Shown piece by piece: positions 9,286 through 16,866 of a stretch of DNA of 64,000 nt (positions within the stretch are counted from its first letter, which is position 1; each line of letters opens with the position of its first letter). The stretch comes from Enterobacteriaceae bacterium 4M9 (GTDB lineage Bacteria > Pseudomonadota > Gammaproteobacteria > Enterobacterales > Enterobacteriaceae): NCBI GenBank assembly GCA_010092695.1, contig JAADJJ010000001.1, positions 2,542,001 to 2,606,000 on the forward strand. Direction: 5' to 3'. The translations under genes and the position numbers were made by a program. A model generated the notes under the pieces. That model saw nothing but the letters and a program-made list of their open reading frames with translations. It was not told the DNA's origin and ran no database searches.

Positions 9286-9334
9286 CTGTTGCAAATGCAG
9301 CACCGGTGCGTGCGGCATGCTGCATTTGCAACAG
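9286..9334. promoter_or_regulatory. 17-bp inverted repeat, probable activator-binding (UAS) site
   Basis: CTGTTGCAAATGCAGCA at 9286-9302 is repeated as its perfect reverse complement at 9318-9334. The centres of the arms are 32 bp apart, about three helical turns. Each arm contains its own short dyad TGCA-NN-TGCA. The pair lies 64-80 bp upstream of the sigma-54 promoter and about 77 bp before the activator start, so it could serve both activation and autoregulation. A third partial copy (GCAAATGCAA) overlaps the SsuD-like start codon. Confidence 0.75.
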
Positions 9335-9410
9335 TTACTGATGTTTTTCCTTCTCGCCTGTGTGTGCGTGGCGCGTTAATGTGCGCAAAACGTCCTGAGA
9401 GGAAATGCCC

Positions 9411-11312
9411 ATGTCCTGGTCCGAGCCTGTACTGATTGATCCCGCCTCGCTGGCGTTTAAAAGTGAACTCGACAGACTGGCGCCAACTGATGCCACCGTG
9501 CTCATTATTGGGGAAACCGGCACGGGTAAAGAGGTGGTGGCGCGTTATCTGCATCACCATAGTGAACGTAGCCGACAGCCGTTTGTTGCGGTTAACTGCG
9601 GCGCGCTGACGCAGACGCTGGCGGAGTCAGAGTTGTTTGGCCATGAAAAAGGTGCATTTACCGGTGCCAGCGAGCGTCACCAGGGTTGGTTTGAGGCCGC
9701 TGAAGGCGGCACGCTGCTGCTTGATGAAATTGGTGAACTGAGCATGGCGCTACAGGTGAAATTACTGCGCGTGTTGCAGGAGCGCGAAGTCACCCGCGTG
9801 GGCTCACGCCGGCCGGTCAAAACCAACGTGCGCGTAGTTGCCGCAACCAATGTTGACCTGATGGCCGCCATTCGCGAGCGCCGTTTTCGTGAAGATTTGT
9901 TTTACCGCCTTAATGTCGCAACGGTAACGCTGCCACCGCTGCGCCAGCGCCAGCAGGATATTCCGCTACTGGCAGAACATTTTCTCACGCTGTATGCGCG
10001 GCGACTCGGGCGCACTGCGCTGCGTCTGAGCGACGAAGCCCGCAAGGCGCTGTGTGATTACCACTGGCCGGGTAACATCCGCGAGTTGGAAAATACGCTG
10101 CATAACGCGGTACTGCTGAGCAAAACGGCGTTGATTGAACCTGGACAATTGCGCCTGAACCAGACGCTGGCAGCTCCAGTCGCAAGCGCAGGCCAGCTTG
10201 ACGATATTGTGCGCCAGCACCTGCAGAAAAATCAGACGCCCGATGTGTCGCTGTATCAACAGATGATGGATGCACTGGTGCGTAATGCATTAGATCTCAG
10301 CAGTGGCAACCAGCAGCAGGCCGCAGGCCTGCTCGGCATCAGTCGTAATACGCTGCGCACACACCTGGGAAGGCTCGGTATTGTCAGGCCGCGTCGCAGC
10401 CTTGTGGGCGTCAACGCTACAGCGATGTCTTCAGGCGCAGTGGAGCGGGAATTGCGTATTGGCTATCAGAAGTTTGGCAACCTTGGCGTGCTCAAGGCGC
10501 GCCGGTCACTGGAAACACAGTTTGCGGACCTCGGAGTTAACGTGCTGTGGAGTGAGTTTCCCGCCGGGCCACAGCTGTTGTACGCGCTGGATAATAATGA
10601 AATCGATTTTGGTACCACCGGCGAAGTGCCTCCCTTGTTTGCTCAGGCGGCAAACAGCCCACTGCGCTATGTCGCCTGGGAGCCTGCCGCCCCGCAGAGT
10701 GTGGCGTTAGTGGTCGCGCAGGACAGCCCGGTGCGTGAACTTGCTGATTTGAAAGGTAAGCGTATTGCGGTGAATAAAGGCTCAAATGTTCACTACTTGC
10801 TGCTTCAACTGCTGGATGAAGCGGGGCTGGGGTTGCGTGATGTGCGTGTGGTGTACGCCCCGCCCCGCACACCGCTTACACCAGGTGATTTTATGTCGGT
10901 GGATGCGTGGATGTTGTGGGACCCGCTGTTAAGTGATGCCGAGCGCAGCGGTGGCCTTCGTGTACTGGCTGACGGTGTCGGGCGCGTGAGTAATCATCAG
11001 TTTTACCTGGCGCATAGGGATTTTTTGCAACGATCGCCGGATATGCTGGATTCACTCATGACAGCCCTCTCTCAAACCGGAAATTATATCGATAACCACC
11101 GCCATGAGGCCGCCAGTCTACTGGCTGATGAGCTGGGCCTGACGCCAGAAACCATGCAGCGCGCGCTGGCGCGTCGCAGTCACCAGGCGCAGATAATGAA
11201 TCTTTCCATGGTGCGCGAGCAGCAGAAAATTGCCGACCGGTTCTATGCTCTTGGCGTGCTGCCGCGCCCGGTACAGGTACGCGACGCCGTCTGGCAGCCA
11301 GCAACGATTTAA
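9411..11312 (+). CDS. Sigma-54 activator fused to an SsuA-like substrate-binding domain
   Basis: A 633-residue enhancer-binding protein with an unusual build. It begins directly with the AAA+ domain: Walker A GETGTGKE at about residue 34, the sigma-54 contact loop GAFTGA at about 81, Walker B GGTLLLDEIG at about 99 and the arginine-finger region FREDLFYRLNV. A Fis-type helix-turn-helix (GNQQQAAGLLGISRNTLRTHLGRLGI) follows near residues 300-325. The remaining 290 residues are an SsuA-like domain (IGYQKFGNLG, EFPAGPQLLYALDNNEIDFGTTGEVPP, LKGKRIAVNKGSNVHYLLL) without any signal peptide. The domain is therefore cytoplasmic and probably senses an organosulfur ligand or sulfate. The ATG at 9411 is preferred because AGAGGAA lies eight bases upstream. 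The divergent sulfur operon with its RpoN promoter is the evident target. Confidence 0.9.
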   Translation: MSWSEPVLIDPASLAFKSELDRLAPTDATVLIIGETGTGKEVVARYLHHHSERSRQPFVAVNCGALTQTLAESELFGHEKGAFTGASERHQGWFEAAEGGTLLLDEIGELSMALQVKLLRVLQEREVTRVGSRRPVKTNVRVVAATNVDLMAAIRERRFREDLFYRLNVATVTLPPLRQRQQDIPLLAEHFLTLYARRLGRTALRLSDEARKALCDYHWPGNIRELENTLHNAVLLSKTALIEPGQLRLNQTLAAPVASAGQLDDIVRQHLQKNQTPDVSLYQQMMDALVRNALDLSSGNQQQAAGLLGISRNTLRTHLGRLGIVRPRRSLVGVNATAMSSGAVERELRIGYQKFGNLGVLKARRSLETQFADLGVNVLWSEFPAGPQLLYALDNNEIDFGTTGEVPPLFAQAANSPLRYVAWEPAAPQSVALVVAQDSPVRELADLKGKRIAVNKGSNVHYLLLQLLDEAGLGLRDVRVVYAPPRTPLTPGDFMSVDAWMLWDPLLSDAERSGGLRVLADGVGRVSNHQFYLAHRDFLQRSPDMLDSLMTALSQTGNYIDNHRHEAASLLADELGLTPETMQRALARRSHQAQIMNLSMVREQQKIADRFYALGVLPRPVQVRDAVWQPATI

Positions 11313-11588
11313 GCGATTGAGTATAAGCGAGTGATGATGAAGGTATCCATTATTATGCTCCCAACGCCTGCTAGCTTGAGGAGTGAACGGGACCTGGTGC
11401 TGTTCAACAAGTTCGACGCGCATAAACGATTTGGAACGGGTCTTACATACACTTCAGATAGTGAGATCTGTCGAATAGCACGCCCTATCTTTTTATTATC
11501 ATTGTTAAATTAAGCTTATGACACCTTTGCATCAATTTTCCTGAGGTGGAGTTAGATTATTATTCACGCTCATGTTTAAAAAGGAAAA

Positions 11589-12056
11589 ATGATGCTTATT
11601 CGTTCGGTCCAATCCTCTGATGTGGAGCCGTTATTAACTATGTTAAAGGCGAGCGGTCAGTTTGATGAAGAAGGGTTATTGCACATTAAGCAAACACTCG
11701 AATCTCATCTTTCAGGTGAATCAGAAGAGATATGGTTTAGTGCACAGCAACAAGGGCTGGTAGGTATTGTGTATTGTGCCCCAGAAGTAATGGCAAATGA
11801 TGTATGGAATGTATTGATGCTATGGGTTAGCCCTTCCCATCAACGCCAGGGCGTCGGCCAGTCGTTGATGAATAAGGTAGAGCAAGAACTGATAAATAAA
11901 CAAACCAGATTGCTCCTGGTCGAAACATCAAGCTTAAACGATTTTAGTGCGGCTCGTGCATTCTATAGCAAACAAGGCTTTATTAATGAGGCCAGAATTG
12001 CTCATTACTACGCGCCTGGTGAAGATAAATTGATTTATACCAAAAACATGCAGTGA
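11589..12056 (+). CDS. GNAT-family N-acetyltransferase
   Basis: A 155-residue acetyltransferase of the GNAT fold, which transfers acetyl from acetyl-CoA to an amine. The acetyl-CoA-binding motif A is visible as LMLWVSPSHQRQGVGQSLMNKVEQEL (about residues 78-103, with the Q-x-x-G-x-G signature), followed by the motif B region SAARAFYSKQGF. AAAGGAAAA precedes the ATG. The gene is AT-richer than the sulfur locus. It lies near topAI-yjhP, whose E. coli counterpart includes a GNAT antitoxin (YjhQ), but it is on the other strand and 275 bp away, so equivalence is only a possibility. Substrate unknown. Confidence 0.85.
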   Translation: MMLIRSVQSSDVEPLLTMLKASGQFDEEGLLHIKQTLESHLSGESEEIWFSAQQQGLVGIVYCAPEVMANDVWNVLMLWVSPSHQRQGVGQSLMNKVEQELINKQTRLLLVETSSLNDFSAARAFYSKQGFINEARIAHYYAPGEDKLIYTKNMQ

Positions 12057-12251
12057 CAATCATATGTCGGTTCTTCATCAAACTTAAAAAAATGGCTCAA
12101 CAAATAATATTACCGTCAGTTTTAGTCGCGCCGCATGGCCTGGATCGTGGATAAAAATGTGTTCGCGGTGGCTACGTCATCAATCAACCTTATTAAGGTA
12201 GCTTGACCATAGAACGGAGTTTCACCGAGCCTGGGTATCAACAAAATAAAA

Positions 12252-12274
12252 AGGCCAGCCCTCCAGACTGGCCT
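12252..12274 (-). terminator. Intrinsic terminator of topAI-yjhP
   Basis: On the minus strand AGGCCAG pairs with CTGGCCT and is followed by TTTTTATTTTG. It lies about 57 bases after the yjhP-like stop codon. Confidence 0.75.
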
Positions 12275-12330
12275 GATAGCGCTGTTGCCATCGTCTTTCT
12301 GAAAATGAGAAAGACGCTGGCGCGCGGTGT

Positions 12331-13044
12331 TTACACTTTGCGTCCAACCAGCTGGATGATATTGAAATACTCCCCGGCGCCCGCCTCCATGATGGGGACC
12401 ATCATTTCCTGTGCCATCTCACATTCCATAAAATCATCCCAGGCCTGTTGGCAGGTGTCCATTTCGCGAAGCTGGGTTATCTCAATGCCCGGCTCTTTTT
12501 TCCACAGCGCTTCCCACCAGCTACAGGAGTAGAAGTACCAGTCCGGCGTCCAGAACGGTTTAACCACTTCAGGTAAATGCCCTTCGGTGTAATCGCCGGT
12601 AAATCCCGGTACTGCCACGGCAATCAAACCGTCTGTTTTCACAAAAGGCAGCAGTTTTGCCAGCATCGTCTCGTTGCCGCCAAAGTACTGATACGCATCC
12701 ACGCTCACTATCATATCGAAGTAGTCATGCGCGAACGGGATAGTTTTAGTGGCATCCACCAGCAATGGAATAATTTTCTCGTCCAGCTCCAGCCGTGCAA
12801 AACGCTGTGCGTTTTCTGTTGGTGGGATCCAAAGATCGGCGGCAAATACCGAGACATCATATTTCTGTGCCAGTAGGATGGACGAAATCCCCGTCCCGCA
12901 GCCCAGATCCAGCACACGCATGCCGGGTTTAATGGGCAACGTATCAACCATTTCTTCCATAATACGCATCGCGTTGGGGCCCATCATGGTCTCCAGAAGG
13001 TAAGTTTTGTCATAACCATCGGTAAAAGGTGTTTTCATCGTCAT
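12331..13044 (-). CDS. yjhP: YjhP-like SAM-dependent methyltransferase
   Basis: A 237-residue class I methyltransferase. The SAM-binding motif I is MRVLDLGCGTGISS near residues 43-56; acidic motif II falls in VSVFAADLW, and motif post-II in VDATKTIPFAHDYFDMIVSVDAYQYFGG. It starts 5 bases after the topAI stop, so the two genes form an operon. In E. coli the order is topAI-yjhQ-yjhP, and this protein corresponds to YjhP by position and family; here yjhQ is missing. Its methyl acceptor is unknown. ATG at 13044 or the in-frame ATG six bases later are both possible starts. Confidence 0.8.
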   Translation of the reverse strand: MTMKTPFTDGYDKTYLLETMMGPNAMRIMEEMVDTLPIKPGMRVLDLGCGTGISSILLAQKYDVSVFAADLWIPPTENAQRFARLELDEKIIPLLVDATKTIPFAHDYFDMIVSVDAYQYFGGNETMLAKLLPFVKTDGLIAVAVPGFTGDYTEGHLPEVVKPFWTPDWYFYSCSWWEALWKKEPGIEITQLREMDTCQQAWDDFMECEMAQEMMVPIMEAGAGEYFNIIQLVGRKV

Positions 13045-13049
13045 TGTTA

Positions 13050-13307
13050 TTACCTGTTGTCCGGTTGGGCGCGAACATTGTTCAGCCCGGTGGTATTAAT
13101 GCGGTAAGGCTGTCCGTTGACAGATTTGATAAGTTTTTTGGTTTTGAGTTTTTTAAAGACCGCGAGCGTGCAGTCGGTGAGCAATAGCCCTTCCCGGCTG
13201 TAGCATTCAACGGAGGTGATGCGGCCTGAAGCATCGCGGACGTGAGCGATGCGTCCGCCTTTGGCGAGCACGTGTAAGGTACGTTGTTCCTGACGTGATA
13301 AATTCAT
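13050..13307 (-). CDS. topAI: TopAI/YjhX topoisomerase I inhibitor toxin
   Basis: An 85-residue protein that matches the length and sequence type of E. coli YjhX (TopAI), which binds topoisomerase I and blocks growth when overproduced. Recognisable segments are MNLSRQEQRTLHVLAKGGRI, RITSVECYSREGLLLTDC and FKKLKTKKLIKSVNGQPYRI, a winged-helix-like basic protein. In E. coli the antitoxin is the GNAT protein YjhQ, encoded next in the operon. Here the next gene is the methyltransferase, so the toxin lacks its usual partner. A long leader precedes it and contains a short frame starting at 13377 that runs across the topAI start, reminiscent of the E. coli leader-peptide control of topAI. Confidence 0.9.
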   Translation of the reverse strand: MNLSRQEQRTLHVLAKGGRIAHVRDASGRITSVECYSREGLLLTDCTLAVFKKLKTKKLIKSVNGQPYRINTTGLNNVRAQPDNR

Positions 13308-13518
13308 ACTGAAACCTGTTAATCATCATGTGCAAAACGTGCAAACACGGGCGTGTTCGCATTCGATTTCGGCGCATTGATAATCAGTCCGGCCTGGATA
13401 AGGTCGGGAAACTGACTATCAGATGATTACATTTTCCAGCATCAAACCCTCGGTACGAGTAGAAAGGTATTTACGGCGTGGATGATAACACACAAATTTA
13501 TTATGGAAACAGTCTTAT

Positions 13519-13988
13519 CTACAACGATATGATCTTCACCGGTAAATGGGATTTATCTGCGCAGTCGTCTGGTTTCCAGGCAGAAGGTAACCGGCACAGA
13601 GAGGATTTCAGCCAGCGCATCCATACGCGCGGCTCGTCGTCCGGGATATCAACCGGAGAATGAGTGGCGTTTGACCAGGCAGCACAAAACGTCACAGCGC
13701 CAGCGCGAATATCACAATCCCGATACCCTTCTCCGGTCATTACAGTGAATTTTCCGGTTGCCAGGCCTTCACAGTAGATAGCATTACCTGCCTGGATATA
13801 ACAATTACGATAACCGTTATCACGATAAGCAGCGATATTTGACGCAATAGCGACATCCTCGCTACAGTTCATTATCTGGCCCTGATAAATATCACAAAAT
13901 TTAAAGGTAGCTAAAGCACTGGTGGGCATGATTAATAGCAATGTCAGGCAATGTCAGGCAATGTCAGGCAATGTCTGAATAATTTCAC
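13519..13988 (-). pseudogene. Small secreted Cys-repeat protein, signal peptide broken by a 10-bp tandem repeat
   Basis: The mature part reads cleanly from the TTG at 13941 to 13519 (about 140 codons, hydrophobic start LLIMPTSALA then TFKFCDIYQG). It contains three copies of a C-x-I-x-x-G-x(4)-C motif: CDIYQGQIMNC, CYIQAGNAIYC and CDIRAGAVTFC. An apparent natural start is the GTG at 13988 behind AGGA, giving VKLFRHCLTL, but three tandem copies of ATGTCAGGCA (13941-13970) shift the frame and create a TGA at 13944-13946. With one copy instead of three the frame joins to a perfect signal peptide. The gene is therefore either disrupted or switched by repeat slippage. Family unknown; periplasmic or secreted location inferred. 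Confidence 0.6.
13941..13975. repeat. 10-bp tandem repeat (3.5 copies)
   Basis: ATGTCAGGCA occurs three times in perfect tandem at 13941-13970, followed by a half copy ATGTC. The period of 10 is not a multiple of 3, so copy-number change shifts the reading frame of the overlapping signal-peptide codons. Confidence 0.95.
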
Positions 13989-14067
13989 GTGTATTTCATT
14001 CCTGGGTTATATCGAGGGTGGTGATAAAAGAAGATGTGGGGATAATGAAAATACAACGTGCGAATAT

Positions 14068-14382
14068 TTAGTGCTCAGAAAGTATTTCCGCATACGCAAT
14101 AATATCTTCAGCTGTTTTACCAGCCAACGCCCTTTTCAGCTGCTCTTCGATAACAGTAGAACCGTCCTTAACCCCAGCCCGCTCTAGGGTTTCCATGCTG
14201 ATTTGGCTTAACGTAATGATACTGAGCGCATCATCAAAAAGGGGCTGTTTTTCAGGTGGCAGTGAATTTCTGACGTTTTGAATAGAATGCTCAAACACAT
14301 TGTCACTTGATATATCAATTTTAGGCTCACCGCATGCAACCAAAAATAAAGAAAATACCGCGATGCCGCGCATTTTTTTCAT
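14068..14382 (-). CDS. Small lipoprotein, DUF6694-like
   Basis: A 104-residue lipoprotein. MKKMRGIAVFSLFLVACGEPKID shows a basic start, a short hydrophobic core and a lipobox (LVAC) with the acylated Cys at residue 17. The mature domain is small, acidic and helical (SSDNVFEHSIQNVRNSLPPEKQPLFDDAL), as in the DUF6694 lipoproteins common in enterics. Function unknown; position +2 after Cys is Gly, so outer-membrane sorting is likely. AGGGTTCTGGC precedes the ATG. It stands alone. Confidence 0.7.
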   Translation of the reverse strand: MKKMRGIAVFSLFLVACGEPKIDISSDNVFEHSIQNVRNSLPPEKQPLFDDALSIITLSQISMETLERAGVKDGSTVIEEQLKRALAGKTAEDIIAYAEILSEH

Positions 14383-14516
14383 GCCAGAACCCTGAGGACG
14401 TCAATGAGGCTATCCTAACAGCCTGAAGGATGATAACAACTGCTAAAATGCCTGCATTGGTTAATCATTAATCTTATTTCGCACTGGGGGATGATTTTCG
14501 GAGGCTTCTAATTGGA

Positions 14517-14543
14517 CCGCCAGCCTTTGGCGGTATTTTCTTT
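14517..14543 (+). terminator. Terminator-like hairpin without an upstream gene
   Basis: CCGCCA pairs with TGGCGG around a five-base loop and is followed by TATTTTCTTT. No plus-strand coding gene precedes it; the nearest gene runs the other way. It could end a small RNA from 14.4-14.54 kb. Confidence 0.45.
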
Positions 14544-14699
14544 GCACACCATCTCATCCTGGCAAGGGTGAATATTGGCGTTCGCATTTCCCTTATCTCC
14601 ATATCCGCATTTTGACTAAGCATGCGCTTTATTGTTCTTTCATTTCCGCGAGGTGGCTTTGTTATCCTGGTTTCACTCTTGTAGGGATGGTAAACAAAG

Positions 14700-15647
14700 A
14701 TGAAAAATCAGTTATTCAGCGCACTTGCGGCCCTCACCTTTTCTGCCACGCTCAGCCTGGCGCAGGCACAAACCGCACCAGAAACCGTCAATATCGGCTA
14801 TCAGAAAGCCAACATCTTCGCGCTGCTGAAATACCGGGGCAGCCTTGAGGAACGCTTTAAAGAACAAGGGACACGCGTGCGCTGGATTGAGTTCCCGGCA
14901 GGCCCGCAGATGCTCGAAGGGCTGAATGTGGGCAGTATTGATTTAGCCGCTACGGGTGATGCGCCCCCCGCTTTTGCCCAGGCAGCCCAGGCTGAACTGG
15001 TCTATCTCGGCCATTCGCCCGCCAACCCTAAAACGGAGGCGATTGTGGTGGCAGAGAATTCCTCTGTAACGTCGGTCGCGCAACTTAAAGGCAAGCGCGT
15101 GGCGCTCAACAAAGGTTCTGATGTGAACTATCTGCTGGTCCGCGCGCTGGAACAGGCCGGGCTGAGTTACAAAGATATCACGCCGGTTTACCTGCCACCT
15201 GCCGATGCACGGGCTGCTTTTCAACGCGGTGCGGTTGATGCCTGGGTTATCTGGGACCCGTATCTGGCAGAGGTTGAAACCACGCTGAAGGCGCGCCAGA
15301 TCCGTAACGCTGAAGGCCTGGTGCCGCACTACACTTTCTTTCTTTCCAGCCGCCGCTTTGCCGAAACCTACCCACAGACAGCGGTTAACATCATTGATGA
15401 ACTGACGCGCTTAAGTAACTGGGCGAATCAGAACCGCGATGAGGCGGCGGGCGTGTTGTCTGGCTCCACCGGTCTGCCAGTCGCAGTCTGGCAGCGTGCG
15501 CTGGCGCGTATGCCCTTTGGCGCACAGCGCATGACGCCCGACGTGTTCAACGAGCAACAAGCACTGGCAGATACCTTTACCCGGATTGGTTTGCTGCCGG
15601 TAAAGGTGGATGTCAGCACCGCTACCTGGTCGCAGGATAAAAAGTAG
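14700..15647 (+). CDS. SsuA-like aliphatic sulfonate-binding periplasmic protein
   Basis: A 315-residue exported binding protein of the SsuA/TauA type. A Sec signal peptide (MKNQLFSALAALTFSATLSLAQAQT, cleavage near residue 23) is followed by family text: IGYQKANIFALLKYRGSLEERF, WIEFPAGPQMLEGLNVGSIDLAATGDAPPAFAQAA, LKGKRVALNKGSDVNYLL and PADARAAFQRGAVDAWVIWDPYLAEVE. It normally delivers sulfonates to an ABC importer, but no permease or ATPase gene is nearby, so it is an orphan that must use a system elsewhere. It resembles the domain fused to the sigma-54 activator at 9.4-11.3 kb, and is 3.4 kb from it. A stem-loop terminator follows. Confidence 0.9.
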   Translation: MKNQLFSALAALTFSATLSLAQAQTAPETVNIGYQKANIFALLKYRGSLEERFKEQGTRVRWIEFPAGPQMLEGLNVGSIDLAATGDAPPAFAQAAQAELVYLGHSPANPKTEAIVVAENSSVTSVAQLKGKRVALNKGSDVNYLLVRALEQAGLSYKDITPVYLPPADARAAFQRGAVDAWVIWDPYLAEVETTLKARQIRNAEGLVPHYTFFLSSRRFAETYPQTAVNIIDELTRLSNWANQNRDEAAGVLSGSTGLPVAVWQRALARMPFGAQRMTPDVFNEQQALADTFTRIGLLPVKVDVSTATWSQDKK

Positions 15648-15666
15648 TTTCACAACAGATATTCAC

Positions 15667-15695
15667 ACGGGCCAGCCATTGGCCCGTTTTAATTG
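15667..15695 (+). terminator. Intrinsic terminator after ssuA-like gene
   Basis: ACGGGCCA pairs with TGGCCCGT around GCCAT, followed by TTTAATTG. It lies about 20 bases after the stop codon. Confidence 0.8.
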
Positions 15696-15719
15696 TTCCG
15701 CAGCCTCTGGAAGTTGTTC

Positions 15720-16562
15720 TTATTCCCCAACTTGTGCCAGCAGTGCAAACAATTTGCCCTCAAAGGTTGCGCTTACGGCCCAGTTGCCAGCTTTCAGCTC
15801 CTCAGTGTGATGAAACCCTGCCTCGTGGAGCAGTTGTCGGTATTCATCGTCACGCCAGGCGGTCATCTGGCTACCAAAGCGCATTACCTCGCCCTGTTCT
15901 TCCATTACCCAGAACCGGGTTGAACTGGTGTGAGCGGCTTCATCCCACGCATGTTCGGTCAAAAGCAGATGCGGGCGCGACAAAAACAGCCCCTGTGGGC
16001 AGCGCTGCCATTGCGGGGCGGCCAGCCCCTGGCGTCTGACCTCATCCCAGGTATGCACTTCAAGCAACAACTGACCACCGGGCGTAAGCCACCGGCGACA
16101 GCGTGCGAGTAGCATTTTCACCTCTGTGGCACTGAATACGTTCAACTCACCGAAGGTCATCATGATGAAATCAAACTGACTGTCTGGGGAAAAGTTACGC
16201 ACGTCCTGCTGCTGGTAATGAATCTCCAGTCCGCAGGCTAACGCCTGCTCGCGCGCATAGTGGATGGCCGCGGGTGAAAAATCGATGCCTGTACAGTGAA
16301 AACCGCGCTGTGCCAGGCGCTGGGTATAAAGGCCCGGGCCACAGCCCAGATCGAGCACGCTGGCCGCCGGTGCCAACTGGCGTGCAATCCATTCAATCTG
16401 GCGTTCAATCACTGGCAAACGACGGCTGGCCCAGTCGTGCTCCTGCGAAAGGTGGTTTTCCAGCATGCGCTGGCTGAACGCGGGTTCGTCCCAGGGAATT
16501 TTCCTTTCATTATCCGCAAGCGTGGCGGCGCTGCGGTCAAAAATAAGCGTACTGATATCCAT
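15720..16562 (-). CDS. Class I SAM-dependent methyltransferase
   Basis: A 280-residue methyltransferase. After an N-terminal helical region (about residues 1-65) comes motif I, ASVLDLGCGPGLYTQRLA, then CTGIDFSPAAIHYAREQA (motif II acidic residue) and FDFIMMTFGELNVF. The C-terminal half has a cluster of beta strands (LLLEVHTWDEVRR, SSTRFWVMEEQGEVMRFGSQM). The acceptor is not recognisable. It is a single gene, convergent with the SsuA-like gene. ATG at 16562 follows a GGAAGCCAGG-type ribosome-binding region. Confidence 0.85.
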   Translation of the reverse strand: MDISTLIFDRSAATLADNERKIPWDEPAFSQRMLENHLSQEHDWASRRLPVIERQIEWIARQLAPAASVLDLGCGPGLYTQRLAQRGFHCTGIDFSPAAIHYAREQALACGLEIHYQQQDVRNFSPDSQFDFIMMTFGELNVFSATEVKMLLARCRRWLTPGGQLLLEVHTWDEVRRQGLAAPQWQRCPQGLFLSRPHLLLTEHAWDEAAHTSSTRFWVMEEQGEVMRFGSQMTAWRDDEYRQLLHEAGFHHTEELKAGNWAVSATFEGKLFALLAQVGE

Positions 16563-16866
16563 AACCTGGCTTCCTGTTATCTACCCGCTTTATGATGCCT
16601 GGACATCGCCTTGCGTGCACAAAATGAGCACTCTGGATGGGGCGGTCTGTGTCATGAAACCGCAGGGTAGCGTCATGACGCGTAAGTCAGACATTTCTAA
16701 AAACCGATTGTCATAGTAACAGAACCGCACGCCGCCGCCTTCCCTACGTAATCAAGCGGTTACGACAAATCTTTACCCTCACTATTAAGGTGGTTTTTAC
16801 GGTTCTGATTTCATAGAGTCGCCGCTCAAATTCAAAGAATAAGCCATTGAAATGATGAGAGGCCAA

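Noticed and set aside
11313..11588. Possible small gene between the activator and the GNAT gene
   Set aside because: Frames in the 276-base gap are short, without signals or similarity; treated as spacer.
13951..14187. Plus-strand 78-codon frame starting in the 10-bp repeat
   Set aside because: Overlaps the lipoprotein gene on the other strand and has no family or signal; the start ATG is part of the repeat.
14669..14682. Possible sigma-54 promoter before the SsuA-like gene (GG-N10-GT)
   Set aside because: The -12 element lacks the essential GC and the predicted transcript would begin only about six bases before the start codon.
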